Shown: piece by piece, positions 22,999 to 31,143 of the stretch | How the letters are laid out: every line of letters begins with the position of its first letter | Position numbering within the stretch: the first letter of the stretch is position 1 | NCBI GenBank assembly: GCA_958435545.1 | Contig: CAUBGU010000006.1 | Span: 1 to 37,307, forward strand | Origin: an uncultured Collinsella sp. | Lineage (GTDB): Bacteria; Actinomycetota; Coriobacteriia; Coriobacteriales; Coriobacteriaceae | Length of the DNA stretch: 37,307 nucleotides | Direction: 5' to 3' | Notes under the pieces: model-generated | What the model was told of the DNA's origin: nothing | What the model saw: the letters and a program-made list of their open reading frames with translations, nothing else | Database searches by the model: none | Position numbers and translations under genes: made by a program

Positions 22999-23057
22999 CC
23001 GTCACAACATTCGGCGAAAATCTCGAAAACGAGGAAAAGCGCCGAATGTTGTGACGG
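22999..23057. repeat. 18-bp perfect hairpin with an inner hairpin
   Basis: Arms 22999-23016 and 23040-23057 are perfectly complementary (core CAACATTCGGCG). The 23-nt loop contains CTCG-AAAA-CGAG, a second small hairpin. TTTTCC follows on the plus side. Located between divergent genes, 24 bp from the GACAAAGG hairpin, so it could act on promoters rather than end a transcript. Confidence 0.75.
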
Positions 23058-23145
23058 TTTTCCTGTCTGTGTCGGCGAGCTCTGGCGCCGTCTGCGGGTA
23101 TAAGACTAGCAAGTGTTTATTTGCGAGGCCTAAGGGGCGCCCCGT

Positions 23146-24012
23146 ATGGATATCGATAATTTTGAATGGTGGTATAGCGAGGGCGAGGCTCCGGACGAGG
23201 AGTGGGACGAGCCCGCGCCGCGTGACGTGTCGGGCGACGAGGACGAGACCGGCAACGATGCCGTCGAGACGGATGCCGCCTCCGATGCCGCCGAGCCCCT
23301 GACTTTTGAACAGGCCTGGGCTCAGGCCGAGGCCGACGAGGCAAAGGCCGATGCCACGGCCACGCTGGGTGAGCCAGCCGACATGTCCATCTCGCCGGCA
23401 AAGACCCCGCAACCGCGCCACACCATCGACCCCGGCAGTACGGCATCTTTCAACATTCTCGACGTGCCCGCGCAGGGTGCTCAGGCGCCTGCGCCAACGC
23501 ATCGCCCCGACCTGGCTCATGAGGAAGACGCGGGACGCCGCTCTCCGCTCGGCCCCATCCTCATCGCCTTCATGGCCGGCGTTATCGCCTGCTCGGCAAT
23601 CGGTAGCATCTGGGGCCATGTCGAGCAGCAGCGCCAAGACGCCGCCAAGGTTGAGATGTCCGTCGAGCAATCGCTCAGCCGCACGCGCTCGGTGCGTGTG
23701 TCGGTCGAGGTTAAGGACGGCGCGACGTGGGATACCGCGCGCGGCGACAGCCAAATGCTCGTCCATATCGTGGGCCGCACGCTCAAGGGGCAAGCAATCG
23801 ACGAGTACCAATACGTCAATTCCGAAGGTGACGGTATCGAGCTCAAGCCCGGCGACTACGAGCTCACGGTGGATGAGCCGCCCGTCGCCACCGACGGCAC
23901 GCGTTATCGCGCCTCAAAGCGCATGGTTCCGGTGAGTTTTAATTCGCAAGCACCCGATACGGTCGATAGCACGCCGCAGGGCGGGTTTGACCTCTACGCT
24001 ATTGCTCAATAA
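23146..24012 (+). CDS. Single-pass membrane protein of unknown function
   Basis: 288 residues in three parts. Residues 1-~125 are acidic, Ala/Asp/Glu-rich and probably disordered. A single transmembrane helix lies near 137-160 (LGPILIAFMAGVIACSAIGSI) with Arg-Arg before it, so the acidic part is cytoplasmic. Residues ~175-288 are exported and look like a beta-sandwich: alternating hydrophobics with VRVSVEVKDG and GIELKPGDYELTV, as in Ig-like or Cna-B-type modules. No enzyme motif was seen. The ATG has AAGGGG nine bases upstream. Monocistronic. I do not recognise the family. Confidence 0.75.
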   Translation: MDIDNFEWWYSEGEAPDEEWDEPAPRDVSGDEDETGNDAVETDAASDAAEPLTFEQAWAQAEADEAKADATATLGEPADMSISPAKTPQPRHTIDPGSTASFNILDVPAQGAQAPAPTHRPDLAHEEDAGRRSPLGPILIAFMAGVIACSAIGSIWGHVEQQRQDAAKVEMSVEQSLSRTRSVRVSVEVKDGATWDTARGDSQMLVHIVGRTLKGQAIDEYQYVNSEGDGIELKPGDYELTVDEPPVATDGTRYRASKRMVPVSFNSQAPDTVDSTPQGGFDLYAIAQ

Positions 24013-24091
24013 CTGCGCCTGCCACTCAGCCCCGCCGCCAAGAGTGGGACAATAACCCTCGACACTGTTGTTTACTTTTGGAGGAAGTAGT

Positions 24092-24985
24092 ATGTCCACC
24101 GTCACTACCATCAAGCGCGGCGGCCTCACCGCGGCCATCGATTCCATGGGAGCCCAGCTCACGAGCCTTGCCCTCAACGGCAACGAGTATCTGTGGCAGG
24201 GCGACCCGGCCTTTTGGGGCAAGCACGCGCCTATCCTGTTCCCCATCGTGGGATCGCTGCGCAACAACACGGCGACGTCTGCCGCCGGCACCTGCGAGAT
24301 GGCGCGCCACGGCATCGCGCGCATTGTCGAGCACAAGATCGTCGGGGTGCCGGAGGACGGTTCGTCCGTTACCTACGAGCTCACCGACACGCCCGAGTCG
24401 CTCAAGGCGTTCCCGTTCCACTTTAAGCTCAACATGACCTATGCCCTGACCGGCGACGCCACCCTCACGCAGACTTTTGCCGTCACCAACACCGGCGACG
24501 TGGACCTGCCGTTCTCGGTGGGCGGCCACCCCGCATTCAACGTGCCCGCCCCCGGTGCCGAGGACGAGGCGTTCGAGGATTACGAGCTGGCGTTTACCGA
24601 GGCTTGGACTAACGAGGCCCCCGTCATCACGCCCGATGGCCTTATGACGTTCGAGGGTAGCTACAAGGCTCCAGATAACTCGGACGTGCTGCCCATCACG
24701 CACCGCAGCTTCGATAACGACGCCATCATGTTCACTGATACCCCGGGCTCCACGCTCACGCTGCGCGGCCGCAAGTCGGGCCACGGCGTCAAGATCGACT
24801 TTGAGGGCTTTAAGTACATCGGCGTGTGGTCTGCCGCCAACGACGCCCCGTTTGTGGCGCTCGAGCCCTGGACCGGTCATACCACCACGGACACCGAGGA
24901 CGACGTCTTTGAGCACAAGGTCAACACCATCACCTTGGCTCCCGGCGAGACGGACAAGCGCAGCTTTAGCGTTACCTTGCTCTAG
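24092..24985 (+). CDS. Aldose 1-epimerase family protein
   Basis: 297 residues of the galactose mutarotase-like fold. LFPIVGSLRNN near residue 55, MARHGIAR near 75, and FSVGGHPAFNVP near 145 match the conserved strands and the His residues of the YeaD/LacX-like branch of the epimerases. ALEPWTGHTTTD near 258 holds a conserved loop. These proteins interconvert alpha and beta anomers of hexoses or hexose phosphates. ATG at 24092 follows GGAGGAA. It stands alone and ends in a strong hairpin terminator. Confidence 0.88.
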   Translation: MSTVTTIKRGGLTAAIDSMGAQLTSLALNGNEYLWQGDPAFWGKHAPILFPIVGSLRNNTATSAAGTCEMARHGIARIVEHKIVGVPEDGSSVTYELTDTPESLKAFPFHFKLNMTYALTGDATLTQTFAVTNTGDVDLPFSVGGHPAFNVPAPGAEDEAFEDYELAFTEAWTNEAPVITPDGLMTFEGSYKAPDNSDVLPITHRSFDNDAIMFTDTPGSTLTLRGRKSGHGVKIDFEGFKYIGVWSAANDAPFVALEPWTGHTTTDTEDDVFEHKVNTITLAPGETDKRSFSVTLL

Positions 24986-25040
24986 AGGTTCCGCCGCTCG
25001 GTCGATGCTGCGCGCCGTCCAGAGCGATAATTTGTCATTC

Positions 25041-25081
25041 AAAAGGCAAGGCATGACCAGAAGGTTTATGCCTTGCCTTTT
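25041..25081 (+). terminator. Terminator after the epimerase gene
   Basis: AAAAGGCAAGGCAT (25041-25054) pairs perfectly with 25068-25081, ending in TTTTT. The A-run on the other side makes it symmetric. The upper stem and loop (GGCATGACCA, AAGG, TATGCC) nearly match stem P4 of the RNA element at 19322-19344. Confidence 0.88.
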
Positions 25082-25088
25082 TCATGCC

Positions 25089-25144
25089 TAGTCGTTGGGG
25101 ACGTTCTTGTTTGACTAGTCGTTTAAGAACGTCCCCAACGACTA
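25089..25144. repeat. 20-bp perfect hairpin, head-to-head GGGGAC units
   Basis: Arms 25089-25108 and 25125-25144 are perfectly complementary, with GTTGGGGACGTTCTT in the left arm. Each half resembles the single unit at 31116-31143, so this may be two head-to-head copies of that unit. It lies 8 bp past a terminator. Confidence 0.75.
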
Positions 25145-25170
25145 CCAATCGTTTTCAGTTCGTAAACTTG

Positions 25171-25196
25171 TATATATGCATCTTATATATGCATCT
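25171..25196. repeat. Tandem 13-bp repeat upstream of the amino-acid ABC operon
   Basis: TATATATGCATCT occurs twice back to back (25171-25183, 25184-25196), 68 bp before the binding-protein gene. The AT-rich sequence is unusual for this GC-rich region and could hold the -10 area or a regulator site. No clear -35 was found. Confidence 0.6.
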
Positions 25197-25263
25197 GCTG
25201 GAGGTAACGCTGAGCGGTATCCTGTTAAGTCGTTAGCGTACGATTCAACAGGGAAGGCAGATT

Positions 25264-26190
25264 ATGCATTCTCCCCATCAACGCGACGCGCATCCACAGC
25301 CGGTATGCAGCCGTCGCATCTTTTTGGGTAGCGCCCTCGCTGCGAGCGCTTCTGTCGTCGCCGGCGCACTTGCCGGCTGCCAGCGCCCGTCCACGCTCAA
25401 AGTGGTCCAGCCCACGACGGGTGGCGGTCGCGACGACCTGTCCGATTCCGTGATCGGCAAGGATAAGATCCGCATTGGCATGGAGGCGGCCTACGCCCCG
25501 TACAACTGGCAGGTCTCCGAAGCCAGCGAGTTCACCATTCCCATCGACAACGTGCAGGGAGCCTACGCCGATGGCTACGACGTGCAGATCGCCAAGATCG
25601 TCTGCAAGGCCCTCGGTGGCGAGCCCGTCGCCGTCAAGCAGAGCTTTTCGGGCCTTATCGATTCGCTCAACAACGGCCAGATCGACCTCATCATCGCCGG
25701 TATGAGCGCTACGCCCGAGCGCGAGGAGTCCGTCGGCTTTTCCGACCCGTACTTTATCGGCTACTTTGGCCTGTTCGTAAAAGAGGGCTCGCCTTACCAG
25801 AACGCCACCAAGCTCAGCGACTTCAGCGGTGCCACGGTACTCGGCCAAAAGGACACCATGCTCGACACCGTCATCGACGAGATCCCGGGCGTTGTCCACA
25901 AGAACCCGGTCGATTCGGTTCCCACGGTGTTTTCGAACCTGCTGCAGGGCACGTGCGACGCCGTGACCTACAACACCGAGAACGAGAAGGGCTATATGGC
26001 CCAAAACCCGGGCATCGTCCCCATTCATTTTGCCGAGGGCGAGGGCTTTAAGCAGGAGGTCGCGGCAAACGTCGGCTGCCGCAAGGGCTCGGACAAGCTC
26101 CTTAAGCTCATCGACAAGACACTCAAGGGCATTAGCCAAGAGGAGCGCGACCAAATGTGGGACGCGTGCCTCGACCGCCAGCCGGCATAG
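25264..26190 (+). CDS. Polar amino-acid ABC transporter binding lipoprotein
   Basis: 308 residues, family 3 solute-binding protein. The signal has SRRIFLG, a twin-arginine motif, then a hydrophobic stretch and lipobox LAGC (Cys near 39), suggesting Tat export and lipid anchoring. The mature part has RIGMEAAYAPYNW, DGYDVQIAKIVCKALG and LIIAGMSATPEREESVGFSDPY, standard for this family. An insert NWQVSEASEFTIPIDNVQGA follows the first strand. It is the first gene of a three-gene uptake operon; GAACAGGGAAGG precedes the ATG. The ligand is a polar or basic amino acid, not further defined. Confidence 0.93.
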   Translation: MHSPHQRDAHPQPVCSRRIFLGSALAASASVVAGALAGCQRPSTLKVVQPTTGGGRDDLSDSVIGKDKIRIGMEAAYAPYNWQVSEASEFTIPIDNVQGAYADGYDVQIAKIVCKALGGEPVAVKQSFSGLIDSLNNGQIDLIIAGMSATPEREESVGFSDPYFIGYFGLFVKEGSPYQNATKLSDFSGATVLGQKDTMLDTVIDEIPGVVHKNPVDSVPTVFSNLLQGTCDAVTYNTENEKGYMAQNPGIVPIHFAEGEGFKQEVAANVGCRKGSDKLLKLIDKTLKGISQEERDQMWDACLDRQPA

Positions 26191-26199
26191 GGAGGCAGC

Positions 26200-27348
26200 A
26201 TGAAAACCATCAATCGTCTGGCCTCCTTTATCAAGGCCGACCACCGTTATGTGTACCTGGGCACGAGCGTCATCGCGGCGCTCGGCCTGGCGTTTAGTCA
26301 GCGCAATCCTACGCCGCTGAGCTTCTTGGCGCCTACGGGCGTGTTCCAAGATTGCCTCTGGGCAATCCTTTGGGCCTGGCTCGTCGTGTCGGCGGCGGCG
26401 CTCGTCACCAAGATTATGCACTGGAGCGACTATCGCGAAAAGTCGCCGTTCGCATCCGAGCGTTTCCGCCACGGCGCGCGCCTGGGCAGCTACGTCGTGG
26501 TCGCCATCGCGGTGATCTTTTTCGTGGACCGCTGCGTCATGTCGTTTATCGACCTGGTACAGGTGAGCATCGTCTCGGATTCCAACCCTAGCGACTTTTT
26601 GTCGAGCCTGGTCTACATGACCTACAAGAGCGGGGACTTCTTTATCCGCGGTATCGAGATCACCATCGCGCTTGCCACCTTCGGCACCGTCATCGCATTC
26701 TTCCTGGCGCTGCTCTTTGTGTTCCTGCGTATTCAGACCTTCGATCGCGTGGACAACGACCTGGTGCGCTTCTTTAAGAGCATTGGCCGCGGCTTTGCGA
26801 CCATCTACTCTACCATCGTGCGCGGCACGCCCATGATGGTCCAGGGCCTGCTCATCTATTACGCGGGCTTCACCGTTTTGCGTGGCATGGGCTTCGAGAC
26901 CGCCCAGGCCAACCAGATTTGGAGTACCTTCACCGCCGGCCTCGTCACTATCTCGCTCAACTCCACCGCCTACATGATGGAGGTCCTGCGCGGTGGCATC
27001 GAGTCCATCGATCCCGGCCAGGCCGAGGCAGCACGCTCGCTGGGTCTGTCGCAGTGGCAGGCTATGCGCAAAGTCGTGTTCCCCCAGGGCATTAAAAACG
27101 CGATTCCGGCGCTCACCAACGAGCTCATCATCAACATCAAGGATTCGTCGGTGCTCTCGGTCATCGGCGTGTTCGACCTTATGTACGCCACCACCACCGT
27201 CGCCGGCGTGTACTACCGCCAGATGGAGGTCTACTGCGTGGCGCTCGTGGTCTACCTGATCCTGACGCTCGTGGCGAGCCGCCTGCTCGAGGCCTTTGGC
27301 AAAAAGCTCGGCGCCGAGGCTCCGGTCACGCTGCCCAGCTCCAACTAG
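26200..27348 (+). CDS. Polar amino-acid ABC transporter permease
   Basis: 382 residues, longer than the usual 220-250 because about 140 N-terminal residues add three or so membrane helices before the HisM-type core. The core begins near [25 protein letters not shown] and has the EAA loop [21 protein letters not shown] minus its last residue, which docks the ATPase. IIRGTPMM-like VRGTPMMVQ is conserved. GGGAGGCAGC precedes the ATG nine bases after the lipoprotein stop. Confidence 0.93.
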   Translation: MKTINRLASFIKADHRYVYLGTSVIAALGLAFSQRNPTPLSFLAPTGVFQDCLWAILWAWLVVSAAALVTKIMHWSDYREKSPFASERFRHGARLGSYVVVAIAVIFFVDRCVMSFIDLVQVSIVSDSNPSDFLSSLVYMTYKSGDFFIRGIEITIALATFGTVIAFFLALLFVFLRIQTFDRVDNDLVRFFKSIGRGFATIYSTIVRGTPMMVQGLLIYYAGFTVLRGMGFETAQANQIWSTFTAGLVTISLNSTAYMMEVLRGGIESIDPGQAEAARSLGLSQWQAMRKVVFPQGIKNAIPALTNELIINIKDSSVLSVIGVFDLMYATTTVAGVYYRQMEVYCVALVVYLILTLVASRLLEAFGKKLGAEAPVTLPSSN

Positions 27349-27370
27349 GCTCAAGACGAGGAGAATCATC

Positions 27371-28156
27371 ATGGCAGATACCGCCACTACCGGCACCGCG
27401 GCCGCCGCACAGACCAATGGGCCGCTTATCCGCGTCGAGGGCCTGCGCAAGAGCTTCGGCTCGCTCGAGGTGCTCAAAGGCATCGACCTGTCCGTCAAAT
27501 CAGGCGAGGTCGTCACCATCATCGGCGCTTCGGGTTCGGGCAAATCGACGCTGTTGCGTTGCCTCAACCTGCTCGAGACCCCGGACGCGGGCCACATCTG
27601 GTTCCACGGCCAGGACCTTACGGCTGAGCGCTGCAATATCAATAAACTCCGCGAGGACATCGGCATGGTGTTCCAGGGCTTTAACCTGTTCAACAACATG
27701 GACGTGCTCGACAACTGCACACTCGCGCCCGTCACGCTCAAAAAGATGGGCAAGGCCGAGGCCGAGAAGGTCGCGATGGAGCATCTGACGAGCGTGGGGC
27801 TCGAGAAGTTCGCGCACGCCGCCGTGGGTCGCCTGTCCGGCGGCCAAAAGCAGCGCGTTGCCATCGCTCGTGCCCTATGCATGAATCCGCAGATCATGCT
27901 GTTCGACGAGCCGACCTCCGCACTCGACCCCGAGATCGTGGGAGAGGTGCTCGAGGTCATGCGCAAGCTCGCTGCCGACGGCATGACCATGGTCGTCGTC
28001 ACGCACGAGATGGCCTTTGCCCGCACGGTGTCCGACCGCGTGGTCTTTATGGACAAGGGCGTGGTCCTCGAGGACGCCGCGCCGACGGAGCTCTTCGGCA
28101 ACCCCAAGCACCAGCGTACCCGCGAGTTCCTCTCGCGTTATCTCGAGGACAAATAG
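27371..28156 (+). CDS. Polar amino-acid ABC transporter ATPase (GlnQ type)
   Basis: 261 residues. Walker [11 protein letters not shown]-loop in [12 protein letters not shown], signature LSGGQKQRV, Walker [13 protein letters not shown] and H-loop VTHEM are all present. An N-terminal ~20-residue Ala/Thr-rich extension precedes the usual start. ATG at 27371 follows GAGGAG. It completes the uptake system with the two genes before it. No regulatory ACT or NIL domain is fused. Confidence 0.95.
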   Translation: MADTATTGTAAAAQTNGPLIRVEGLRKSFGSLEVLKGIDLSVKSGEVVTIIGASGSGKSTLLRCLNLLETPDAGHIWFHGQDLTAERCNINKLREDIGMVFQGFNLFNNMDVLDNCTLAPVTLKKMGKAEAEKVAMEHLTSVGLEKFAHAAVGRLSGGQKQRVAIARALCMNPQIMLFDEPTSALDPEIVGEVLEVMRKLAADGMTMVVVTHEMAFARTVSDRVVFMDKGVVLEDAAPTELFGNPKHQRTREFLSRYLEDK

Positions 28157-28179
28157 CCGACCGCAAACGCTTACGTGGC

Positions 28180-28204
28180 AGGGCCGCTCCGGTGGGGCGG
28201 CCCT
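28180..28204. repeat. GC-rich hairpin between the ABC operon and the peptidase
   Basis: AGGGCCGC (28180-28187) and GCGGCCCT (28197-28204) pair perfectly. There is no T-run, so termination would be partial at best; the peptidase gene, 25 bp further on, may be co-transcribed with the transporter. Confidence 0.6.
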
Positions 28205-28228
28205 CGTCATCACAATCGAAAGGATGTC

Positions 28229-29644
28229 ATGGTCGAGGTCTGGCGCTTCTTTGCGCATGAGGATGATTTTGCCGATTTGGACGAAGCTGGTGCGTGCGAG
28301 CGCCTGGGCCGCGTGCTGTCGTTTCCGACTATTTCGAGTATGGATGCCGAGGCGGTGGACTGGCAGCCGTTCGACGACCTGCGCTCGTATATGCAGCAGG
28401 CTTGGCCGCACGTATTTACGGCGGGTAAGGTCGAGCTTATCGACCATTCGCTATTGGTGACGCTTGGCGGTTCCGACTCTGCCCTCAAGCCCATTATGCT
28501 CATGGGCCACATGGACGTGGTTCCCGTGGTACCCGGCACCGAGGCTGACTGGACGCATGCCCCCTTTAGCGGACATGTGGACGACACCTACATTTGGGGT
28601 CGCGGCGCCATCGATATGAAAGACCAGGTCGCAGGCATTCTCGAGGCGGTTGAGTATGCGTTCGCGCACGGCTGGGAGCACAAGCGTACCCTGCTGCTCG
28701 CCTTTGGCCAGGACGAGGAAACCACGCAGTGCGGCGCAGGCGCCATCGGCCGCGCGCTCGAGGAGCGCGGCATTGAGCTTGAGTACCTGATCGACGAGGG
28801 TGACTACCGTATTGTTTCGGCTGCCGAGTATGGCGCGGGCGAGGGCTGGCTTATGCATGCCGACCTTGCCGAGAAGGGCTATGCCGATATCGTGCTCAAG
28901 ACGAAGAGTGAGGGCGGGCATTCGTCCAACCCCTACGGCGGCACATCGCTCGAGGTGCTCAGCCGTGCCATCACCGCAATCTGCGATATCGAGTGGCCGA
29001 CGCGCGTGACCGACTTGCTTGCCGCTCAACTCATCGAGTTGAGGCTCTACACGGCCGATGAAATTGCCGCCAACGGGGATGCCATTGTCCGCGATTGCCT
29101 CGCCAGCAAAAAGCTCTATCCGCTGGTGACGACCACCTGCGCGCCCACGCAGATCGAGGGTGGTAGCACCGGCGCCAACGTAATGCCGCAGGATATGTGG
29201 GCCAACATTAACTTCCGCATGCTCGAGGGTACGAGCGTGGCCGACGTTGTGGCGTGCTGCCGTGAGGCGGTTGCCGGGGCGGACCTTGCCGGTCGTGTCG
29301 AAGTGGAGCTGGGCCCCGGCAGCTCCGAGCCTTCGCCGTCTCCGCGTGTCGGTGGACCGGGGCTCGAGGCCGTTCGCGCCATCGCCGCCCGCTATTTCCG
29401 TGATCCATTGGGGACAGAGGAAAACGGATCATCTGAGCCGTTGGCGATTGTCCCTTCGACCGTGATCGGTGCGACCGACGCTGCCAACTACCAGCGCATT
29501 TGCTCCGAGTGCATTCGCTTCTCGGCCTTTGTGGTCGACGATGACGAGTGCGATCGCGGCGTCCACGGCACTAACGAGCGCATCACTCGCTGCGCCTACC
29601 TCCAGGGTGTCCGCTTCCTCATCGCCCTGCTCCACACGCTCTAG
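28229..29644 (+). CDS. M20-family metallopeptidase (dipeptidase/deacylase type)
   Basis: 471 residues. Metal-site motifs are in order: MGHMDVVPV near 92 (His and Asp), GRGAIDMKD near 124 (Asp bridging), GQDEETTQ near 165 (catalytic Glu pair), and a late His in DRGVHGTNE. A dimerisation lid lies between. Members hydrolyse dipeptides, N-acyl amino acids or carbamoyl compounds. It follows an amino-acid transporter, so peptide or acyl-amino-acid use is plausible. Residues about 391-402 are encoded by an inserted 31-bp palindrome (29401-29431), giving a segment RDPLGTEENGSSEP that looks extra relative to the family. ATG at 28229 has GAAAGG upstream. Confidence 0.88.
   Translation: MVEVWRFFAHEDDFADLDEAGACERLGRVLSFPTISSMDAEAVDWQPFDDLRSYMQQAWPHVFTAGKVELIDHSLLVTLGGSDSALKPIMLMGHMDVVPVVPGTEADWTHAPFSGHVDDTYIWGRGAIDMKDQVAGILEAVEYAFAHGWEHKRTLLLAFGQDEETTQCGAGAIGRALEERGIELEYLIDEGDYRIVSAAEYGAGEGWLMHADLAEKGYADIVLKTKSEGGHSSNPYGGTSLEVLSRAITAICDIEWPTRVTDLLAAQLIELRLYTADEIAANGDAIVRDCLASKKLYPLVTTTCAPTQIEGGSTGANVMPQDMWANINFRMLEGTSVADVVACCREAVAGADLAGRVEVELGPGSSEPSPSPRVGGPGLEAVRAIAARYFRDPLGTEENGSSEPLAIVPSTVIGATDAANYQRICSECIRFSAFVVDDDECDRGVHGTNERITRCAYLQGVRFLIALLHTL
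29401..29431. repeat. 31-bp TGATCC...GGATCA element, copy 2, inside a gene
   Basis: TGATCC at the left is the inverse of GGATCA at the right, with ATTGGGGACAGAGGAAAAC between. It matches 19430-19460 at 27 of 31 positions. It lies in the M20 peptidase frame without breaking it. Confidence 0.75.
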
Positions 29645-29678
29645 AATCCGACAAAGGGACTGTCTCTTTGTCGGATTC
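29644..29678. repeat. GACAAAGG hairpin, copy 3
   Basis: 16-bp arms starting at the last base of the peptidase TAG (29644-29659 with 29663-29678), one G-T pair, 3-nt loop. Its core GACAAAGGGA-CTG matches the copies at 8535 and 22943, while the outer bases AATCC differ and are compensated in the other arm. It may also act as a terminator. Confidence 0.75.
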
Positions 29679-29872
29679 CGTGCGGGTTATATGCAGGTTT
29701 GCCTGCGCACGCTATCATATATGGGTTAGACCGCAACTATGTACCCCATACGCGAAGGGATGCGCATGTATCTGAAGATCGACATGCTCTAGCTGGGCTT
29801 ACCCCCGCAGTGGCGCCTCGCGCCCCATCAATTCTGCCGATTTTCGCCTTCACGCATATAAAGGAGTCCGTC

Positions 29873-30940
29873 ATGCGCGACAAGCTCGAAAAGATCATCA
29901 AGGCCTACGAGGAGCTCGAGAAGAAGCTGTCCGACCCGGCCGTCGCCTCCGACATCAAGGAGTTCACGCGTCTCAACAAGGAGTACGCGCACCAGTCCGA
30001 CCTCATTGCCGCTTCGCGCGAGTACATCGGCGCGCTCGACGACATCGAGGCTGCCAAGGAAATGCTCCACGATACCACCGACGCCGATGAGAAGGAGATG
30101 CTCCAGATGGACATCTCCGAAAACGAGGCCAAGCTTCCCCAGCTCGAGGAAGATATCAAGTACATGCTCATCCCGAGCGACCCCAACGACGACAAGAACA
30201 CCATCGTCGAGATCCGCTCCGCCGCCGGTGGCGACGAGGCGGCCATCTTCGCCGGCGACCTGTACAAGATGTATCAGCGCTTTTGCGAGTCGCGTGGCTG
30301 GAAGACCACTGTGCTCGATTCCAGCCCCAGCGAGGCCGGCGGCTTTAAGTCCATCGAGTTCAAGGTCGAGGGCGACCGCGTCTACTCCGTCATGAAGTTC
30401 GAGTCCGGCGTGCACCGCGTCCAGCGCGTTCCCAAGACCGAGTCCCAGGGCCGCATCCAGACCTCAACGGCAACCGTCGCCGTGCTTCCCGAGGCCGAGG
30501 AGATCGACGTCCAGATCAACCAGTCCGACCTGCGCATCGACACCTACTGCGCCTCGGGCCCTGGTGGTCAGTGCGTTAACACCACCTACTCCGCCGTGCG
30601 CATCACCCACCTGCCCACCAACACCGTGGTGCAGTCGCAGGAGCAGCGCTCCCAGATTCAGAACCGCGAGGTCTGCATGCAGATGCTGCGCGCCCGTCTG
30701 TACGAGATGGAGCTTGAGAAGCAGCAGGCAGAGCTTGGTGCCGAGCGCCAGAGCCAGATCGGCCACGGCAACCGTTCCGAGAAGATCCGCACCTACAACC
30801 AGCCCCAGGACCGCGTGACCGACCACCGCATCGGTTTCAACTCCACCTACAACGGTGTCCTTCTGGGCGATCAGCTCGGCACCGTGATCGAGGCGCTCGC
30901 CGCCGCCGAGCGTGCCGAGAAGCTGGCACAGGCCGTTTAA
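29873..30940 (+). CDS. prfA: Peptide chain release factor 1
   Basis: 355 residues, normal for RF1. GPGGQCVNTT near 229 holds the GGQ tripeptide that triggers peptidyl-tRNA hydrolysis. HRVQRVPKTESQGRIQTS near 188 and the N-terminal helical domain are typical. RF1 reads UAA and UAG. The ATG at 29873 follows AAAGGAG. The TAA stop at 30938-30940 overlaps the first base of the structured element, and prmC, which methylates the GGQ glutamine, follows after 595 bp. Confidence 0.97.
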   Translation: MRDKLEKIIKAYEELEKKLSDPAVASDIKEFTRLNKEYAHQSDLIAASREYIGALDDIEAAKEMLHDTTDADEKEMLQMDISENEAKLPQLEEDIKYMLIPSDPNDDKNTIVEIRSAAGGDEAAIFAGDLYKMYQRFCESRGWKTTVLDSSPSEAGGFKSIEFKVEGDRVYSVMKFESGVHRVQRVPKTESQGRIQTSTATVAVLPEAEEIDVQINQSDLRIDTYCASGPGGQCVNTTYSAVRITHLPTNTVVQSQEQRSQIQNREVCMQMLRARLYEMELEKQQAELGAERQSQIGHGNRSEKIRTYNQPQDRVTDHRIGFNSTYNGVLLGDQLGTVIEALAAAERAEKLAQAV

Positions 30941-31105
30941 GTTACGGCGTTTTACCAAACGCCGTAACGGCTCGACGCTGCAAACGCCCCTAAGCGGCAA
31001 TCTGACGTTCAATCGTCGGTCGCGTACCGAAGTACGCTTCCCTCCTCTTTCACGTCACCTTGCTCGCTTAGGGGCGTTTTCGCTGACTTATGCTCAACCT
31101 GCGGC
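30939..31105. ncRNA. Candidate structured RNA element, copy 2
   Basis: Pairs matching copy 1: leading hairpin 30942-30967; P1 30977-30981/31101-31105 (one U-A became U-G); P2 about 30982-30995/31066-31079 (14 bp, with two C-G in place of T-A); P3 30997-31007/31053-31063 (A-T for G-C); P4 31022-31027/31032-31037 (all new sequence, GCGTAC-CGAA-GTACGC). It begins at the prfA stop codon and lies between prfA and prmC. Confidence 0.7.
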
Positions 31106-31115
31106 GCCTTAGAGG

Positions 31116-31143
31116 TAGTCATTGGGGACGTACTTAAATGACT
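31116..31143. repeat. Single GGGGAC unit
   Basis: AGTCATT at the left and AATGACT at the right flank GGGGACGTACTT. Similar to each half of the dyad at 25089-25144, but present once. Confidence 0.6.

Noticed and set aside
22886..23005. Longer N-terminus for the MFS transporter
   Set aside because: The extra 40 codons would cross the hairpins at 22943-22975 and part of 22999-23057 and show no membrane or family features; a TTG with a good ribosome site lies at 22885.
25141..25263. tRNA or riboswitch before the amino-acid transporter
   Set aside because: No cloverleaf or known aptamer pattern; only a tandem 13-bp repeat is visible.
25225..28107. 960-codon minus-strand open frame
   Set aside because: Antisense to the amino-acid ABC operon, whose three proteins have all family motifs. 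The antisense product has none.
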